Shown piece by piece: positions 1-7,866 of a DNA stretch of 59,334 bases. Position 1 is the first letter of the stretch, and each line of letters opens with the position of its first letter. Source of the DNA: CAYLPU01 sp964385635 (GTDB lineage Bacteria > Chloroflexota > Anaerolineae > B4-G1); contig CAYLPU010000020.1 in the NCBI GenBank assembly GCA_964385635.1, forward strand, positions 1 to 59,334. Direction: 5' to 3'. The notes under the pieces are model-generated. The model saw only the letters and a program-made list of their open reading frames with translations. It had not been told where the DNA came from and ran no database searches. The translations under genes were made by a program, and so were the position numbers.

Positions 1-626
1 TTACCACACTTCAAATAGTACTCCAAAAGGCGACACCTTCTAGCTTAACACAAAGCGGATGATCCGTTAATTTTGATAATCAACCAAGTTATAGAGACAT
101 TGTTATCGTTTGTGTATTCAAACTTACCTTCACTTACGCACAACTACTACGGTACTTTCGGCCTTTTTCTCATACATCCCCCTTGTCGGTATTTTATGCC
201 CCGTTTTGGCCGCATAACGCGCTTGCCACAGCCAGGCAAAGTTTGTAAGGTAGAGAACAAACAACAAGTCTGACACCAGTTTATACCAACAAGCCGAAAA
301 ATGCAAATACCAATCATCAGCGTAGCCGGATAGCCAGGGGTCATTACTGCTTCCCTGTCCATAATTGCATCATGCCAGAGACAACACCAGTAATAACCCA
401 ACCTCGCGCAAAAGTCAAAAACATGCTGCCGTCACGCGCCACGTTTCACAGGGCGGAGGGATGTTTGGCTAGAATCGCGGTAGAACGGTCAGTTACCCAA
501 CCGCCCACCGCAGGCCAACCATTCCCCCCACACCGGCGGCGACTCCCGCCCTAATCGTCGGACACACCATCTTTGAGCACCTCGCACAGCAGGAATAGGA
601 CGTGTGCCATCTTTGCGCGGCAAGAG
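1..626. other. Intergenic or degenerate stretch, no convincing gene
   Basis: The first 400 bases are visibly richer in A and T than the rest of the window. Open frames on both strands are short, and none has a recognisable motif, a good ribosome site and sensible composition together. A minus-strand frame near 147-401 has a hydrophobic patch but matches no family I recognise. This could be decayed or recently acquired DNA, or the 3' part of something beginning outside the window. Confidence 0.5.
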
Positions 627-741
627 GCGGGGCGTTGAAACACCCCGCTGATACGGCGAAACCCGTTAAAACGGGTTAAAACGGCCTCATTTAGTGCGTT
701 TTCAACGCACTTCCCGTGTCAGACGACGATTTCAATCGTCG
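627..741. repeat. Run of four short perfect hairpins (REP/MITE-like)
   Basis: Four stem-loops follow one another: 627-648 (GCGGGG/CCCCGC), 661-676 (ACCCGT/ACGGGT), 694-710 (GTGCGTT, loop TTC, AACGCAC) and 724-741 (CGACGATT/AATCGTCG). Stem sequences differ, but the loop edges are alike (GTT..AAC with TTC, TTAA or TTGAAA). This suggests one class of structured repeat with compensated stems. The last hairpin runs into a PIN-domain remnant. I see no transposase next to it. Confidence 0.7.
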
Positions 742-747
742 GAATTT

Positions 748-875
748 GGGACTGCTGATCCCGGCTATCGTGCTGGCCGAGATCGTCTTCACCGTCGAGC
801 GAAGGCGACACGACATTGACATCGGTGAGATTCTGGATCGTATCACCGTGTCCGATAACTACCAGGTACTTCCAT
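748..875 (+). pseudogene. PIN-domain (VapC-like) toxin remnant
   Basis: One frame reads GLLIPAIVLAEIVFTVERR and continues to about NYQVLP. The pattern of a hydrophobic strand, an acidic residue in AEI and a following helix matches the middle of VapC-type PIN nucleases, which are normally about 130 residues. Only about 42 residues are left. The N-terminal catalytic Asp region is missing, replaced by hairpin repeats, and the frame then runs into the 3' end of mfd on the other strand. No antitoxin partner is visible. It is best treated as a fragment. Confidence 0.5.
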
Positions 876-890
876 CTCCCGCACCATCCG

Positions 891-3800
891 TCAACCAGCG
901 GTGCGGGCCATGTCCTTCAACACGGCCACCAACTCCTCCCGCCAGTCGTGCTCCAGCGGCAGCCAGACATCGCGCCGGCCGACGGCCGCGCGCTCGCCCA
1001 GGACGCGCCGGAGTCTTTCGCGCTCGGGGTAATCCCCCCCACCCGACCGCAGCGCCAGGCGGCCATTCTCAACACCGATAACCCCCACCCCGGCGTCGCG
1101 CGCCAGCGCCTTCAACCGCAACTGATACATCAGGTTCTGCGCTGGCCCGGGCAACGGTCCGAAGCGGTCGGCCAATTCCCGCTCCATCTCTTCGACCTGC
1201 GCCATCGAGTTCAATTCCGCCAAACGACGGTATATCTGCAGACGCAGCCGCACGTCGGGAACGTAGTCCGTCGGCAACTGCACCGGAATAGGCAGATCAA
1301 TCCGGATACTCCCCAGCGGCTCCGGAGGCGGAGGCTGGCCCTCGCGCTGCGCCCTCAATTCCTGCACCGCCCGCGCCAGCAGCCGGGTGTAGAGATTGAA
1401 GCCGACGGCAGCGACGTGGCCCGACTGGCGGGTACCCAGAATGTCACCCGCGCCACGAATCTCCAGGTCCCGCATGGCGACGGTGTACCCGGCACCTAAT
1501 TCAGCCGCCTCGCGGATAGTCTCCAGTCGCTGGCGCGCTTCGGGCGTCAGACGGGCCAACCGGGTGTGGAAGAAATAGGCGTGAGCCCGCTGCGCGCCCC
1601 GGCCCACGCGTCCCCGCAACTGGTACAGTTGCGCCAGCCCGAATCGCTCAGCCCGCTCGACGATGAGCGTGTTGGCGTTGGGGATGTCGAGGCCGCTCTC
1701 AATGATGCTAGTGCACACCAGCACCTCAATCTCCCCGGCGACAAAGCGCAACATCACCCGCTCCAGGCCTGCCTCTCGCATCTGTCCATGGGCCACAGCA
1801 AAGGTCGCCTCCGGCACCAGTCGTTCCAACCGGTGGCGCACTGTCTCGATCGTCTGCACGCGGTTGTGGACGTAGAAGACCTGCCCACCGCGCCCCACTT
1901 CGCGCAAGATAGCCCTGCGCACCAATTGGGTGTCGTACTCACCCACGTAAGTGGTGACCGGCAGCCGCTCCTCGGGCGGGGTCTCAATGGTGCTGATGTC
2001 GCGCACACCAGTGAGCACCATGTAGAGAGTGCGCGGAATGGGAGTGGCGGTCATCGTCAGCACATCCACCTCGGTGCGCATGCGCTTGAGCCGCTCCTTG
2101 TGAGTGACACCAAAGCGCTGCTCCTCGTCAATGATCAGCAGGCCCAAATCAGCGAAGGCGACGTCCTTCTGCAATAACCGATGAGTACCAATAACGATAT
2201 CCACCTGACCAGTAAGCAACTTCTCCAGAATTCTCCGTTGCTCTGTCCGGGAACGGAAGCGCGAGAGCATCTCTACCTCGATGGGGAAGGGAGCCAACCG
2301 CTGGCGGAAGGTGGCGTAGTGCTGTTGGGCCAGGACAGTCGTCGGCACCAGGATGGCAACCTGTCTGCCATCCATCACGGCTTTGAAGGCTGCCCGCAGC
2401 GCCACCTCGGTCTTGCCATAACCCACGTCGCCGCAAATGAGCCGGTCCATCGGCTTAGGCTTTTCCATGTCGGCCTTGACGTAGGCGATGGCGCGCAGTT
2501 GATCTTCGGTCTCGAAGTAGGGAAAAGCGGCCTCCAGTTCCGCCTGCCAGGGTGTGTCCAGGCTGAATGCATGACCGGTGGCCAGTTCACGGGCGGCGTA
2601 GAGTTCCAGAAGTTCGCGGGCGACGTCCTCAGCAGCCCGCTTGGCCCGCTCCTTGACAGTCCGCCACTCGGCCGTGCCCAGCCGATTCAGGCGCGGTGGG
2701 CGCTCGCTGGCTCCAATGTAACGGCTGAGCCGATCTGCCTGGTGGACAGGGACATAGAGACGGTCGCTGCCCCCATACTCCACCAGCAGGTACTCACGCT
2801 CGACCCCCTCCATGGCCCGCGTGACCAGACCACGGAATATGCCGATGCCGTACTCGACGTGGACGACGAAATCGTCGGGAGTGAGGTCAGCGAAGTAGGA
2901 CTCCGGGGCAATCTTACGGCGACGGACGGACCGCCTGGGCTCAGGGCGACGCCAGCCGAAGATCTCTGAGTCTGTGAGTAGATGAGCAGATGAGTAGAGA
3001 GTAGAAGAAGGAGAAAAGCGGAGAAGCCATCCTTCGGCGAGGGAGCCCTGTACGAATGTCAGCGATGCCTGTGGTGGCTCCCGCAGCTCATCAACCGGCA
3101 ATCCGCAATCTACATTCTCCATTCTCCATCCCACATCCTCTTCACCCCACAGTTCGGCCAACCGTCGGGCCTGCTGGCTGACGACGACTACCTGCTCGCC
3201 CCTGGTCTGCGCCGTATGGATATGCTCCAACACAGGCTTAATCTGACCACCAAAACGGGGGCCGGGGATAAAACAGTCAGCCAGGCGAGAGGTCGTACCT
3301 TCCTCCCCGTGGCTCAGCATGAGAACAGGTCGGTCGGTCAGCCGTTCCGACCACTCGTCCCAGGTGACGTAGGGAAGCGGGTAGTCGGGTGGGAGCATCC
3401 CATCCTGCTCAGCAGCAGACCGCAGGTCCACGGCCTCTTCCTCCAGACGAGCCCAGGCATCCGCCAGTTCCTGCGGGTCATCCACGACAATCATGACCTC
3501 AGGTGAGAAGTAGTCCATCAGCGTGGCAGACTCGGTGTAAAAGTAAGGCAGGTAGAACTCAAGGCCAGGGAAGGGAGTGGCGGCCGCCAGGTTACGGTGA
3601 TGGGCCTCCAGTTCAGCACGCACATCGGCCGGTTGATCGCCGGCCAACTGCGCGGAGACGTGACCAGCGACACGCGGGCCATGGCGAGGAAGCGCCTCGC
3701 GGGCCGGTGTAATGGTGACGCTCTCCGTCCGGTTCTGCGAACGCTGGGTGGCGGGATCAAAGCACCGGAGCGACTCGATCTGGCTGCCGAAGAGTTCGAT

Positions 3801-4409
3801 ACGCACAGGCAGGGAATCGGCCGGCGAGAAGATGTCAAGGATGCCACCCCGGTGGCTGAACTGGCCGGGAGCCTCGACGACGCTGACAGGTTCATAGCCC
3901 ATCCCCATCCAGCGGCCCAAGACCTGCTCCAGATCAAGTGTCTGGCCCACGCGGAACTCACGAACGGAGGTGCGAAACTGATGCAATGGCAACGTGCGCT
4001 GCATCAGCGCGCGGGCCGAGGCGACAACGACCAATGAGGACTGAGTAGATGAGGACTGAGTAGATGAGGACTGAAGGACTGAGAGGACGTGCAGGCGGCC
4101 CACGATAGCCTCGTCGGTCCAGGGAGTGCGCTCGTAGAAGAGAGCGGGGGGTTCGGGTAAGCGCATGATCCGGACCGGTTCGGAGCGCCAGTCATGGAGG
4201 GACCGGTGGAGGGCGCGAGCCCGCTCCACACTCCCGGCGACGACCAGGAGTGGGCGGCCCAGGCCGCCCGCCAGGGCAGCCAGGAGAGCAGGACGGGCTG
4301 CCCGCAGGAGACCCAGCGGGGACGGAGTCTCGCCAGCCCACAGCTCCTCCAGCAGCACCCGGTAGGCCGGTAGCCTGTCAAGCCAAGCCAGCAATCCAGA
4401 GACGTTCAT
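891..4409 (-). CDS. mfd: Transcription-repair coupling factor Mfd
   Basis: Mfd removes RNA polymerase stalled at DNA lesions and recruits UvrABC. The order is a UvrB-like N-terminal half, an RNA polymerase interaction domain near residues 490-560 (DFVVHVEYGIGIFRG), a RecG-like helicase with Walker A GDVGYGKTEV near residue 660 and DEEQ near 765, and a TRCF C-terminal domain. The length of about 1,170 residues is normal for the family. The ATG at 4409 is chosen because an upstream in-frame TTG lacks a ribosome site, although GGAGGAG stands very close to this ATG. Two stretches look inserted: a Ser/Thr/Gln-rich loop from a 15-bp tandem repeat (4026-4080) and another at 2966-3020. The gene follows pth, a common bacterial arrangement. 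Confidence 0.97.
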   Translation of the reverse strand: MNVSGLLAWLDRLPAYRVLLEELWAGETPSPLGLLRAARPALLAALAGGLGRPLLVVAGSVERARALHRSLHDWRSEPVRIMRLPEPPALFYERTPWTDEAIVGRLHVLSVLQSSSTQSSSTQSSLVVVASARALMQRTLPLHQFRTSVREFRVGQTLDLEQVLGRWMGMGYEPVSVVEAPGQFSHRGGILDIFSPADSLPVRIELFGSQIESLRCFDPATQRSQNRTESVTITPAREALPRHGPRVAGHVSAQLAGDQPADVRAELEAHHRNLAAATPFPGLEFYLPYFYTESATLMDYFSPEVMIVVDDPQELADAWARLEEEAVDLRSAAEQDGMLPPDYPLPYVTWDEWSERLTDRPVLMLSHGEEGTTSRLADCFIPGPRFGGQIKPVLEHIHTAQTRGEQVVVVSQQARRLAELWGEEDVGWRMENVDCGLPVDELREPPQASLTFVQGSLAEGWLLRFSPSSTLYSSAHLLTDSEIFGWRRPEPRRSVRRRKIAPESYFADLTPDDFVVHVEYGIGIFRGLVTRAMEGVEREYLLVEYGGSDRLYVPVHQADRLSRYIGASERPPRLNRLGTAEWRTVKERAKRAAEDVARELLELYAARELATGHAFSLDTPWQAELEAAFPYFETEDQLRAIAYVKADMEKPKPMDRLICGDVGYGKTEVALRAAFKAVMDGRQVAILVPTTVLAQQHYATFRQRLAPFPIEVEMLSRFRSRTEQRRILEKLLTGQVDIVIGTHRLLQKDVAFADLGLLIIDEEQRFGVTHKERLKRMRTEVDVLTMTATPIPRTLYMVLTGVRDISTIETPPEERLPVTTYVGEYDTQLVRRAILREVGRGGQVFYVHNRVQTIETVRHRLERLVPEATFAVAHGQMREAGLERVMLRFVAGEIEVLVCTSIIESGLDIPNANTLIVERAERFGLAQLYQLRGRVGRGAQRAHAYFFHTRLARLTPEARQRLETIREAAELGAGYTVAMRDLEIRGAGDILGTRQSGHVAAVGFNLYTRLLARAVQELRAQREGQPPPPEPLGSIRIDLPIPVQLPTDYVPDVRLRLQIYRRLAELNSMAQVEEMERELADRFGPLPGPAQNLMYQLRLKALARDAGVGVIGVENGRLALRSGGGDYPERERLRRVLGERAAVGRRDVWLPLEHDWREELVAVLKDMARTAG
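4026..4080. repeat. 15-bp tandem repeat inside mfd
   Basis: The unit is close to TGAGGACTGAGTAGA and is repeated about three times. It adds a Ser/Thr/Gln-rich loop (QSSSTQSSSTQ) near Mfd residues 114-132, within the UvrB-like part. A related GAGTAGATGAGCAGATGAG stretch lies at 2966-3000 in the same gene. Both keep the reading frame. Confidence 0.75.
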
Positions 4410-4482
4410 CTCCTCCAACAACCGTAGACGTCAGAGGGTAGGCCCGTGAGGACATGTACTCCCTGGGCGTTGAGTCCCATTT

Positions 4483-5082
4483 TTACTCCCTGGCTCCCGA
4501 AAATCCTGGACATCTCTGATTATACCGCCCCATCGCCTCTTCGACCCCCTCCCTCAGCCAGGTCTCAATGGCAGCCACAGCCCACTCCAGCGTCTCCCCT
4601 ACCAACGGTTCCTCTTCCGCCGAGAAATCCTGCAACACATAAGCGGCCGGGTCCATCCTTCCCGGCGGGCGACCGATGCCGATACGCAGACGCGGAAAGG
4701 CGCGCTGCCCCCCCAGATGCTCGATGACAGACCGCATCCCTTTGTGCCCGCCACTGCCGCCCTCGGGCCGCAGGCGCATCCTGCCCAGGGGCAGGTCCAG
4801 GTCATCGTAGACCACCAGCAGGCGCTCAAGCCGCACCTTGTAGAAGCGGGCCAATGGCACGACTGCGCGACCGCTCTCGTTCATATATATCTGCGACTTG
4901 ACCAGGATGACTCGCCTCCCGCAGAAGGCGCCCAAAGCAACGTAGGCCCGCTGCTGCTGCTTATCGAAGGCCAGGCCGTGGGCTGCGGCCAGCCGTTCGA
5001 CGCAACGAAAGCCGACATTGTGCCGGTTTGCAGCGTACCGTGCGCCTGGATTGCCCAGCCCCGCGATGAGGTAGAATTCCAC
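4483..5082 (-). CDS. pth: Peptidyl-tRNA hydrolase
   Basis: Pth releases tRNA from peptidyl-tRNA that has dropped off the ribosome. The protein has about 199 residues, the usual length. It opens with the family signature GLGNPGARYAANRHNVGF, which includes the catalytic His, and later has DDLDLPLG and GSGGHKGMRS. I chose the GTG at 5082 because residues encoded further upstream do not belong to the family. An AGGG about eight bases upstream may act as ribosome site. It lies between the surface-protein gene at 5179 and mfd, all in one direction with short gaps, so co-transcription is likely. Confidence 0.96.
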   Translation of the reverse strand: MEFYLIAGLGNPGARYAANRHNVGFRCVERLAAAHGLAFDKQQQRAYVALGAFCGRRVILVKSQIYMNESGRAVVPLARFYKVRLERLLVVYDDLDLPLGRMRLRPEGGSGGHKGMRSVIEHLGGQRAFPRLRIGIGRPPGRMDPAAYVLQDFSAEEEPLVGETLEWAVAAIETWLREGVEEAMGRYNQRCPGFSGARE

Positions 5083-5178
5083 TGTTATACCCTGCGCCCT
5101 GTTTCCACGCAACACGCAGGACGCGCCACCTGTTGCATGTCGTGTATCTGTCGGCCCAGCAGCGACTCGCCCGGGCGG

Positions 5179-5919
5179 TCAATTTGTATGCCGCTGGCGC
5201 AAGAGCCAGCGCACACCGGCCTTCACCAACAGGTAGAAGCCCCCCAGCAGGAACAACAATACGGTGATTGATGCCCCGGTGTAAAAGGCGCCACGCAGTT
5301 CCCCGACATCGAATGGTATACTAAGACCTTCTCCCTCTTCAGTCGGGGACGTGCTGGCTTCCACAACCTCTTCTTCATCCCGAGGCGTGGGAGAGGGCCG
5401 CGGCGTCGGGGTAGCAGGCTGCTCGATGGAAACCGGCGTAGGCGTCGGCCCGACCACGGCGGTGGGCATCGGCTCTGGCGTAGGCTCCTCGGCCGTCGGC
5501 GTCGCGACGGGCTGGGCGTTGTTCACGGTGAGATAGTTGACAAAGAAAACATAGGGACTGGAAGCATCGTCGAACCCCCAGAGCGCCAGGGCCAGCGTGT
5601 ACTGACCATCGGGGATAGTGGTGGTATCCCACGTACCCAGCACACCATCCTCCACCTGCGTTCCTGAGACGACGACAAAATCCACCCACTGCGAATCACC
5701 AGTCGGCTCCGGCCCGGCAGCGTAGCGCAACTGGTAGGAATTAATATTGGGATGGGTGACAATGCCTGTGACCTCTACCACCCCGCTGATGGTCATACCT
5801 GTAGACGGGTAAGTGATGACCGACCGCGCCTGAGGTTGCGGCGCCGCCCTTCCCGGCGAGCCCACAGTAAACAGAATCACCACCAACACCATCCCTATGG
5901 TCAGCGCACGCTTATGCAT
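5179..5919 (-). CDS. Membrane-anchored extracellular protein with Pro/Thr stalk
   Basis: The function is not recognised. The protein (246 residues) has an N-terminal signal (about residues 1-25) and an Ig-like/beta-sandwich region (about 35-130, with YPSTGMTISGVVEVTG and TIPDGQYTLALALWG). A Pro/Thr/Glu-rich stalk follows (about 135-205). One membrane helix (about 216-238) and a short basic tail come last. This layout suggests a protein exposed outside the cell and held by its C-terminus. A promoter lies directly upstream at 5940-5968, with GGGGGGAG before the ATG. It is the first gene of the run leading to pth and mfd, though a functional link is not obvious. Confidence 0.85.
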   Translation of the reverse strand: MHKRALTIGMVLVVILFTVGSPGRAAPQPQARSVITYPSTGMTISGVVEVTGIVTHPNINSYQLRYAAGPEPTGDSQWVDFVVVSGTQVEDGVLGTWDTTTIPDGQYTLALALWGFDDASSPYVFFVNYLTVNNAQPVATPTAEEPTPEPMPTAVVGPTPTPVSIEQPATPTPRPSPTPRDEEEVVEASTSPTEEGEGLSIPFDVGELRGAFYTGASITVLLFLLGGFYLLVKAGVRWLLRQRHTN

Positions 5920-5939
5920 AGGTCTCCCCCCACGATAAG

Positions 5940-5968
5940 TTTATACCGGGCACACTCGAAACCTGCAA
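5940..5968 (-). promoter_or_regulatory. Promoter for the 5179-5919 gene
   Basis: On the minus strand TTGCAG is followed after 17 bases by TATAAA. The predicted transcript would start about 14 nt before the ATG at 5919. Confidence 0.6.
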
Positions 5969-6113
5969 GAAACGCGAAACGTCTCACGCCAGGTGTAGCA
6001 GCGATGCGTTCCTCCAGTTTTCACGCGCGTCTGGTATAGCAGATGAAAAGTGTAGCATGAAAGAGCCAGAATGACAAGGAGAGCAAAGATCAGGCATGGA
6101 GAAAACCCACGGT

Positions 6114-6142
6114 TGACCAGCCACCGTTCCTCTGTTATACTG
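6114..6142 (+). promoter_or_regulatory. Promoter for the ECF sigma gene
   Basis: TTGACC, 17-bp spacer, TATACT. This is the housekeeping sigma-70 type and is not an obvious ECF autoregulatory site. The start codon is about 95 nt downstream of the likely transcription start. Confidence 0.65.
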
Positions 6143-6244
6143 GTCTTGCGTCACGAGATGGCGCAACCGAGAGAGCGCAACGGTGTTCTTAAAGTTGAAA
6201 TGCCGTTCGCTCTTCCCCGATGATAGACGACGGGAGCAAGCGGT

Positions 6245-6787
6245 ATGCATGAAGAGAGCGATTCAGCGCTCATCGCCCGTGCCAAGAAGGATCCGGAGGC
6301 ATTCGGCCTCTTATACGAGCGACACGTCGGCAAGATCTACAACTACATATATTATCGCACAGGAAACCACCACGACGCAGAAGACCTGACAGCACACGTG
6401 TTTTACAAGGCGCTGAAGCACATCCCGCGCTACGTGGATCGGGGAGCACCACTCTCGGCGTGGCTGTACCGTATTGCGCACAACGTCGTGGCGAACTGGC
6501 ACCGGGACCGCAGCCGGCGGCAGATCATCTCGCTGGACGAACTGGTGATGGGCACACTAAAACGAGAGGGACCCGCCCACCTGGCCGAGGAGCATGAGGA
6601 ACAGGACCTACTGCTCCAAGAGATCCGCCAGCTACCGCCGGAGCGGCAGCAGTTGCTCATCCTTAAGTTTGTCGAGCAGATGAGCAACACCGAGATCGCA
6701 GAGACAATGGGGCGGACAGAGGGAGCAATCAAGTCGCTCTATCACCGGACACTGCTGACATTGCGCAAGGAGTTGGCCAGCCAATAG
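6245..6787 (+). CDS. ECF-type RNA polymerase sigma factor
   Basis: This is a small sigma-70 family factor that directs RNA polymerase to special promoters. The protein has 180 residues, as expected for the ECF group. Region 2 lies at about 10-85 (FGLLYERHVGKIYNYIYYRT, DAEDLTAHVF, AWLYRIAHNVVANWHR). Region 4 with a helix-turn-helix lies at about 120-178 (LPPERQQLLILKFVEQMSN, then TEGAIKSLYHRTL). The start is ATG after GGGAG. The next gene, 29 bp downstream, codes for a likely membrane anti-sigma factor. Targets cannot be named. Confidence 0.95.
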   Translation: MHEESDSALIARAKKDPEAFGLLYERHVGKIYNYIYYRTGNHHDAEDLTAHVFYKALKHIPRYVDRGAPLSAWLYRIAHNVVANWHRDRSRRQIISLDELVMGTLKREGPAHLAEEHEEQDLLLQEIRQLPPERQQLLILKFVEQMSNTEIAETMGRTEGAIKSLYHRTLLTLRKELASQ

Positions 6788-6816
6788 ATGGGCGGAGGGC
6801 ACCGGGAGAACAAACG

Positions 6817-7200
6817 ATGAATGCGAAACGTGTAGTCGAAGTGCTGGCAGCCCACGCCGAGGGGCTGACCGGCCGACCGGAGGCTATCCAGCAGATCAAG
6901 GTGACAAACGAGGAACACAGCCGGCTGGCTCCTCTGTTTCAACTGGCCGAGCGGTTACAGCAAAGTATGCAGCCAGTGCAGCCATCGGCAGCCTTCGTGC
7001 GCAGACTGGGGAAAGAACTGGTGGACAATGCCAAGCGCAGGGCCGCGCTGACAAGACGACTGCGGCGGGCACTGGTGATTGGCGCGGCAGCGTTGGGATC
7101 TATCGTGTCCATCGCGTCGGTGGTAGCGGCGATCGCGCTCGTAGTAACACGGCTGCGCGCACGAGCGCAGGCCCAAGCAATCCAAGCACCGACGGGTTGA
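6817..7200 (+). CDS. Probable membrane-bound anti-sigma factor
   Basis: The protein has 127 residues. The N-terminal 75 or so are helical and polar. A basic patch (AKRRAALTRRLRRA) and one membrane helix (about residues 87-109) follow, then a short basic end. No zinc-finger HxxxCxxC motif is present, so it is not a ZAS-type factor. The role is inferred from position: it directly follows an ECF sigma gene and has the soluble-helix-TM layout common in anti-sigma factors. A terminator stands 20 bp after the stop, so the two genes form a closed transcription unit. Confidence 0.6.
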   Translation: MNAKRVVEVLAAHAEGLTGRPEAIQQIKVTNEEHSRLAPLFQLAERLQQSMQPVQPSAAFVRRLGKELVDNAKRRAALTRRLRRALVIGAAALGSIVSIASVVAAIALVVTRLRARAQAQAIQAPTG

Positions 7201-7220
7201 ACAAGGAAATGCGTCAGTGG

Positions 7221-7247
7221 AGCCCCGGCCGAGATCGGGGCTTTCTT
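7221..7247 (+). terminator. Rho-independent terminator after the sigma/anti-sigma unit
   Basis: AGCCCCG pairs with CGGGGCT across an 8-base loop, followed by TTTCTT. The T-run is on the plus-strand side only, so it ends transcripts coming from 6245-7200. It abuts the end of the small minus-strand gene at 7249. Confidence 0.85.
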
Positions 7248-7248
7248 G

Positions 7249-7419
7249 TCACCCCAGGCGACGCGCGCGCTCCTTGTACCGCTCCAGGCCGTGCTCCAGG
7301 CTGCGGAGCTGCCCCTCAAGTTCTTGCAGCAGCAACAGGATCTGACCAATAGCCTGCTCCGTCGTCAACTGTTCCTGTCCCCAGGCCCGAATCACATCCT
7401 CTAAACCATACGTGCCCAT
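7249..7419 (-). CDS. Small coiled-coil-like protein, 56 residues
   Basis: The sequence starts MGTYGLEDVIRAWG and continues as a Leu/Glu/Arg-rich amphipathic helix (ILLLLQELEGQLRS). No family is recognised. A GAGGAG ribosome site lies about 8 bases before the ATG. That site sits inside the end of a still smaller ORF (7424-7489), from which it is separated by 4 bp, so translation may be coupled. A consensus promoter with a palindromic operator lies at 7499-7527. The frame is read manually from the sequence. Length, ribosome site and context support a real gene, but expression is untested. Confidence 0.6.
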   Translation of the reverse strand: MGTYGLEDVIRAWGQEQLTTEQAIGQILLLLQELEGQLRSLEHGLERYKERARRLG

Positions 7420-7423
7420 ACAT

Positions 7424-7489
7424 CTACTCCTCTAACACGTTAACGTGTGCATCAACCCAAAAATCGGGGGAAGCCAATGCTTCCCTCAT
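7424..7489 (-). CDS. 21-residue leader-like peptide
   Basis: The ORF begins MREALASPDFWVDAH and ends LEE, with AGGAG five bases before the ATG. The promoter -10 box is only nine bases upstream of the ATG, so the mRNA would begin within a few bases of it and be nearly leaderless. The ORF contains the perfect palindrome ACACGTTAACGTGT (7435-7448) and, at its end, the ribosome site of the next gene. It could be a regulatory leader peptide, a micro-protein, or only the 5' leader of the downstream gene. Confidence 0.4.
   Translation of the reverse strand: MREALASPDFWVDAHVNVLEE
7435..7448. promoter_or_regulatory. Perfect 14-bp palindrome, candidate operator 2
   Basis: ACACGTTAACGTGT is its own reverse complement. 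A near-identical copy (ACACGGTAACGTGT) lies 69 bp away inside the promoter. Two spaced copies suggest a dimeric repressor that could loop or bind cooperatively. Confidence 0.6.
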
Positions 7490-7498
7490 GACACTCCT

Positions 7499-7527
7499 AT
7501 TATACACGGTAACGTGTGATCTGTCAA
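7499..7527 (-). promoter_or_regulatory. Consensus promoter with embedded operator 1
   Basis: On the minus strand TTGACA, a 17-bp spacer and TATAAT match the sigma-70 consensus in all twelve positions. The palindrome-like ACACGGTAACGTGT (7504-7517) fills the spacer, so a bound protein would block polymerase. Such a strong promoter with an operator implies tight repression. Confidence 0.8.
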
Positions 7528-7543
7528 GACACAGGAACAAATT

Positions 7544-7810
7544 TTAAGATTCGTCCTCCCCCTCCTCTTCCTCTCCAGATGGGGACACTACCCTCTCAGC
7601 CCGGTACTCGAAACCCGCTCGCTCGGCGACGAGCGTGAGCAGCCGATGCATTCCACCACGAGGACGGTACATCCCGATCTCCCATTCGCTGATGGTCTGC
7701 TGTCGGGTGCCGAGTTCCTCAGACATCCGCTGCTGGGTCATAGCCAGGAACCCCCGCAGCGCACGGATAGATTCAGCATCCCACTGGTACTTGACCTTGC
7801 GCCTGCCCAT
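7544..7810 (-). CDS. XRE-type helix-turn-helix regulator
   Basis: This DNA-binding protein has 88 residues. The helix-turn-helix lies at about 12-60 (AESIRALRGFLAMTQQRMSE, then TRQQTISEWEIGMYRP). A very acidic tail (SGEEEEGEDES) follows. It has its own promoter at 7830-7858 and a GAGGT ribosome site. It lies immediately upstream of the operator-bearing promoter at 7499-7527, on the same strand. This makes it the natural candidate for the protein binding the ACACGTTAACGTGT sites; that link is inference. It sits just after the glycosidase gene but has separate promoter signals. Confidence 0.85.
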   Translation of the reverse strand: MGRRKVKYQWDAESIRALRGFLAMTQQRMSEELGTRQQTISEWEIGMYRPRGGMHRLLTLVAERAGFEYRAERVVSPSGEEEEGEDES

Positions 7811-7829
7811 TCACACTACCTCTAGCCCG

Positions 7830-7858
7830 ATTCTACCCGCCTCTGCAATCTGCGTCAA
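7830..7858 (-). promoter_or_regulatory. Promoter for the XRE-type regulator
   Basis: TTGACG, 17 bp, TAGAAT on the minus strand, ending about 20 bases before the ATG at 7810. The leader would be about 12 nt and still hold GAGGT. Confidence 0.65.
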
Positions 7859-7866
7859 GTCTCGCA

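Larger units (their letters stand above)
5920..6244. other. Divergent intergenic region, 325 bp
   Basis: The region separates the minus-strand surface protein from the plus-strand sigma factor gene. It holds one clear promoter for each direction (5940-5968 minus, 6114-6142 plus). The sigma factor transcript would have a leader of about 100 nt. I see no further gene or structured RNA. Confidence 0.7.

Noticed and set aside
372..554. Small plus-strand frame of 60 codons
   Set aside because: No ribosome site, no similarity I can recognise, and Pro/Arg-rich composition typical of chance frames.
816..2969. Several long plus-strand frames opposite mfd
   Set aside because: Mfd on the other strand shows every family motif; the opposite frames are shadows.
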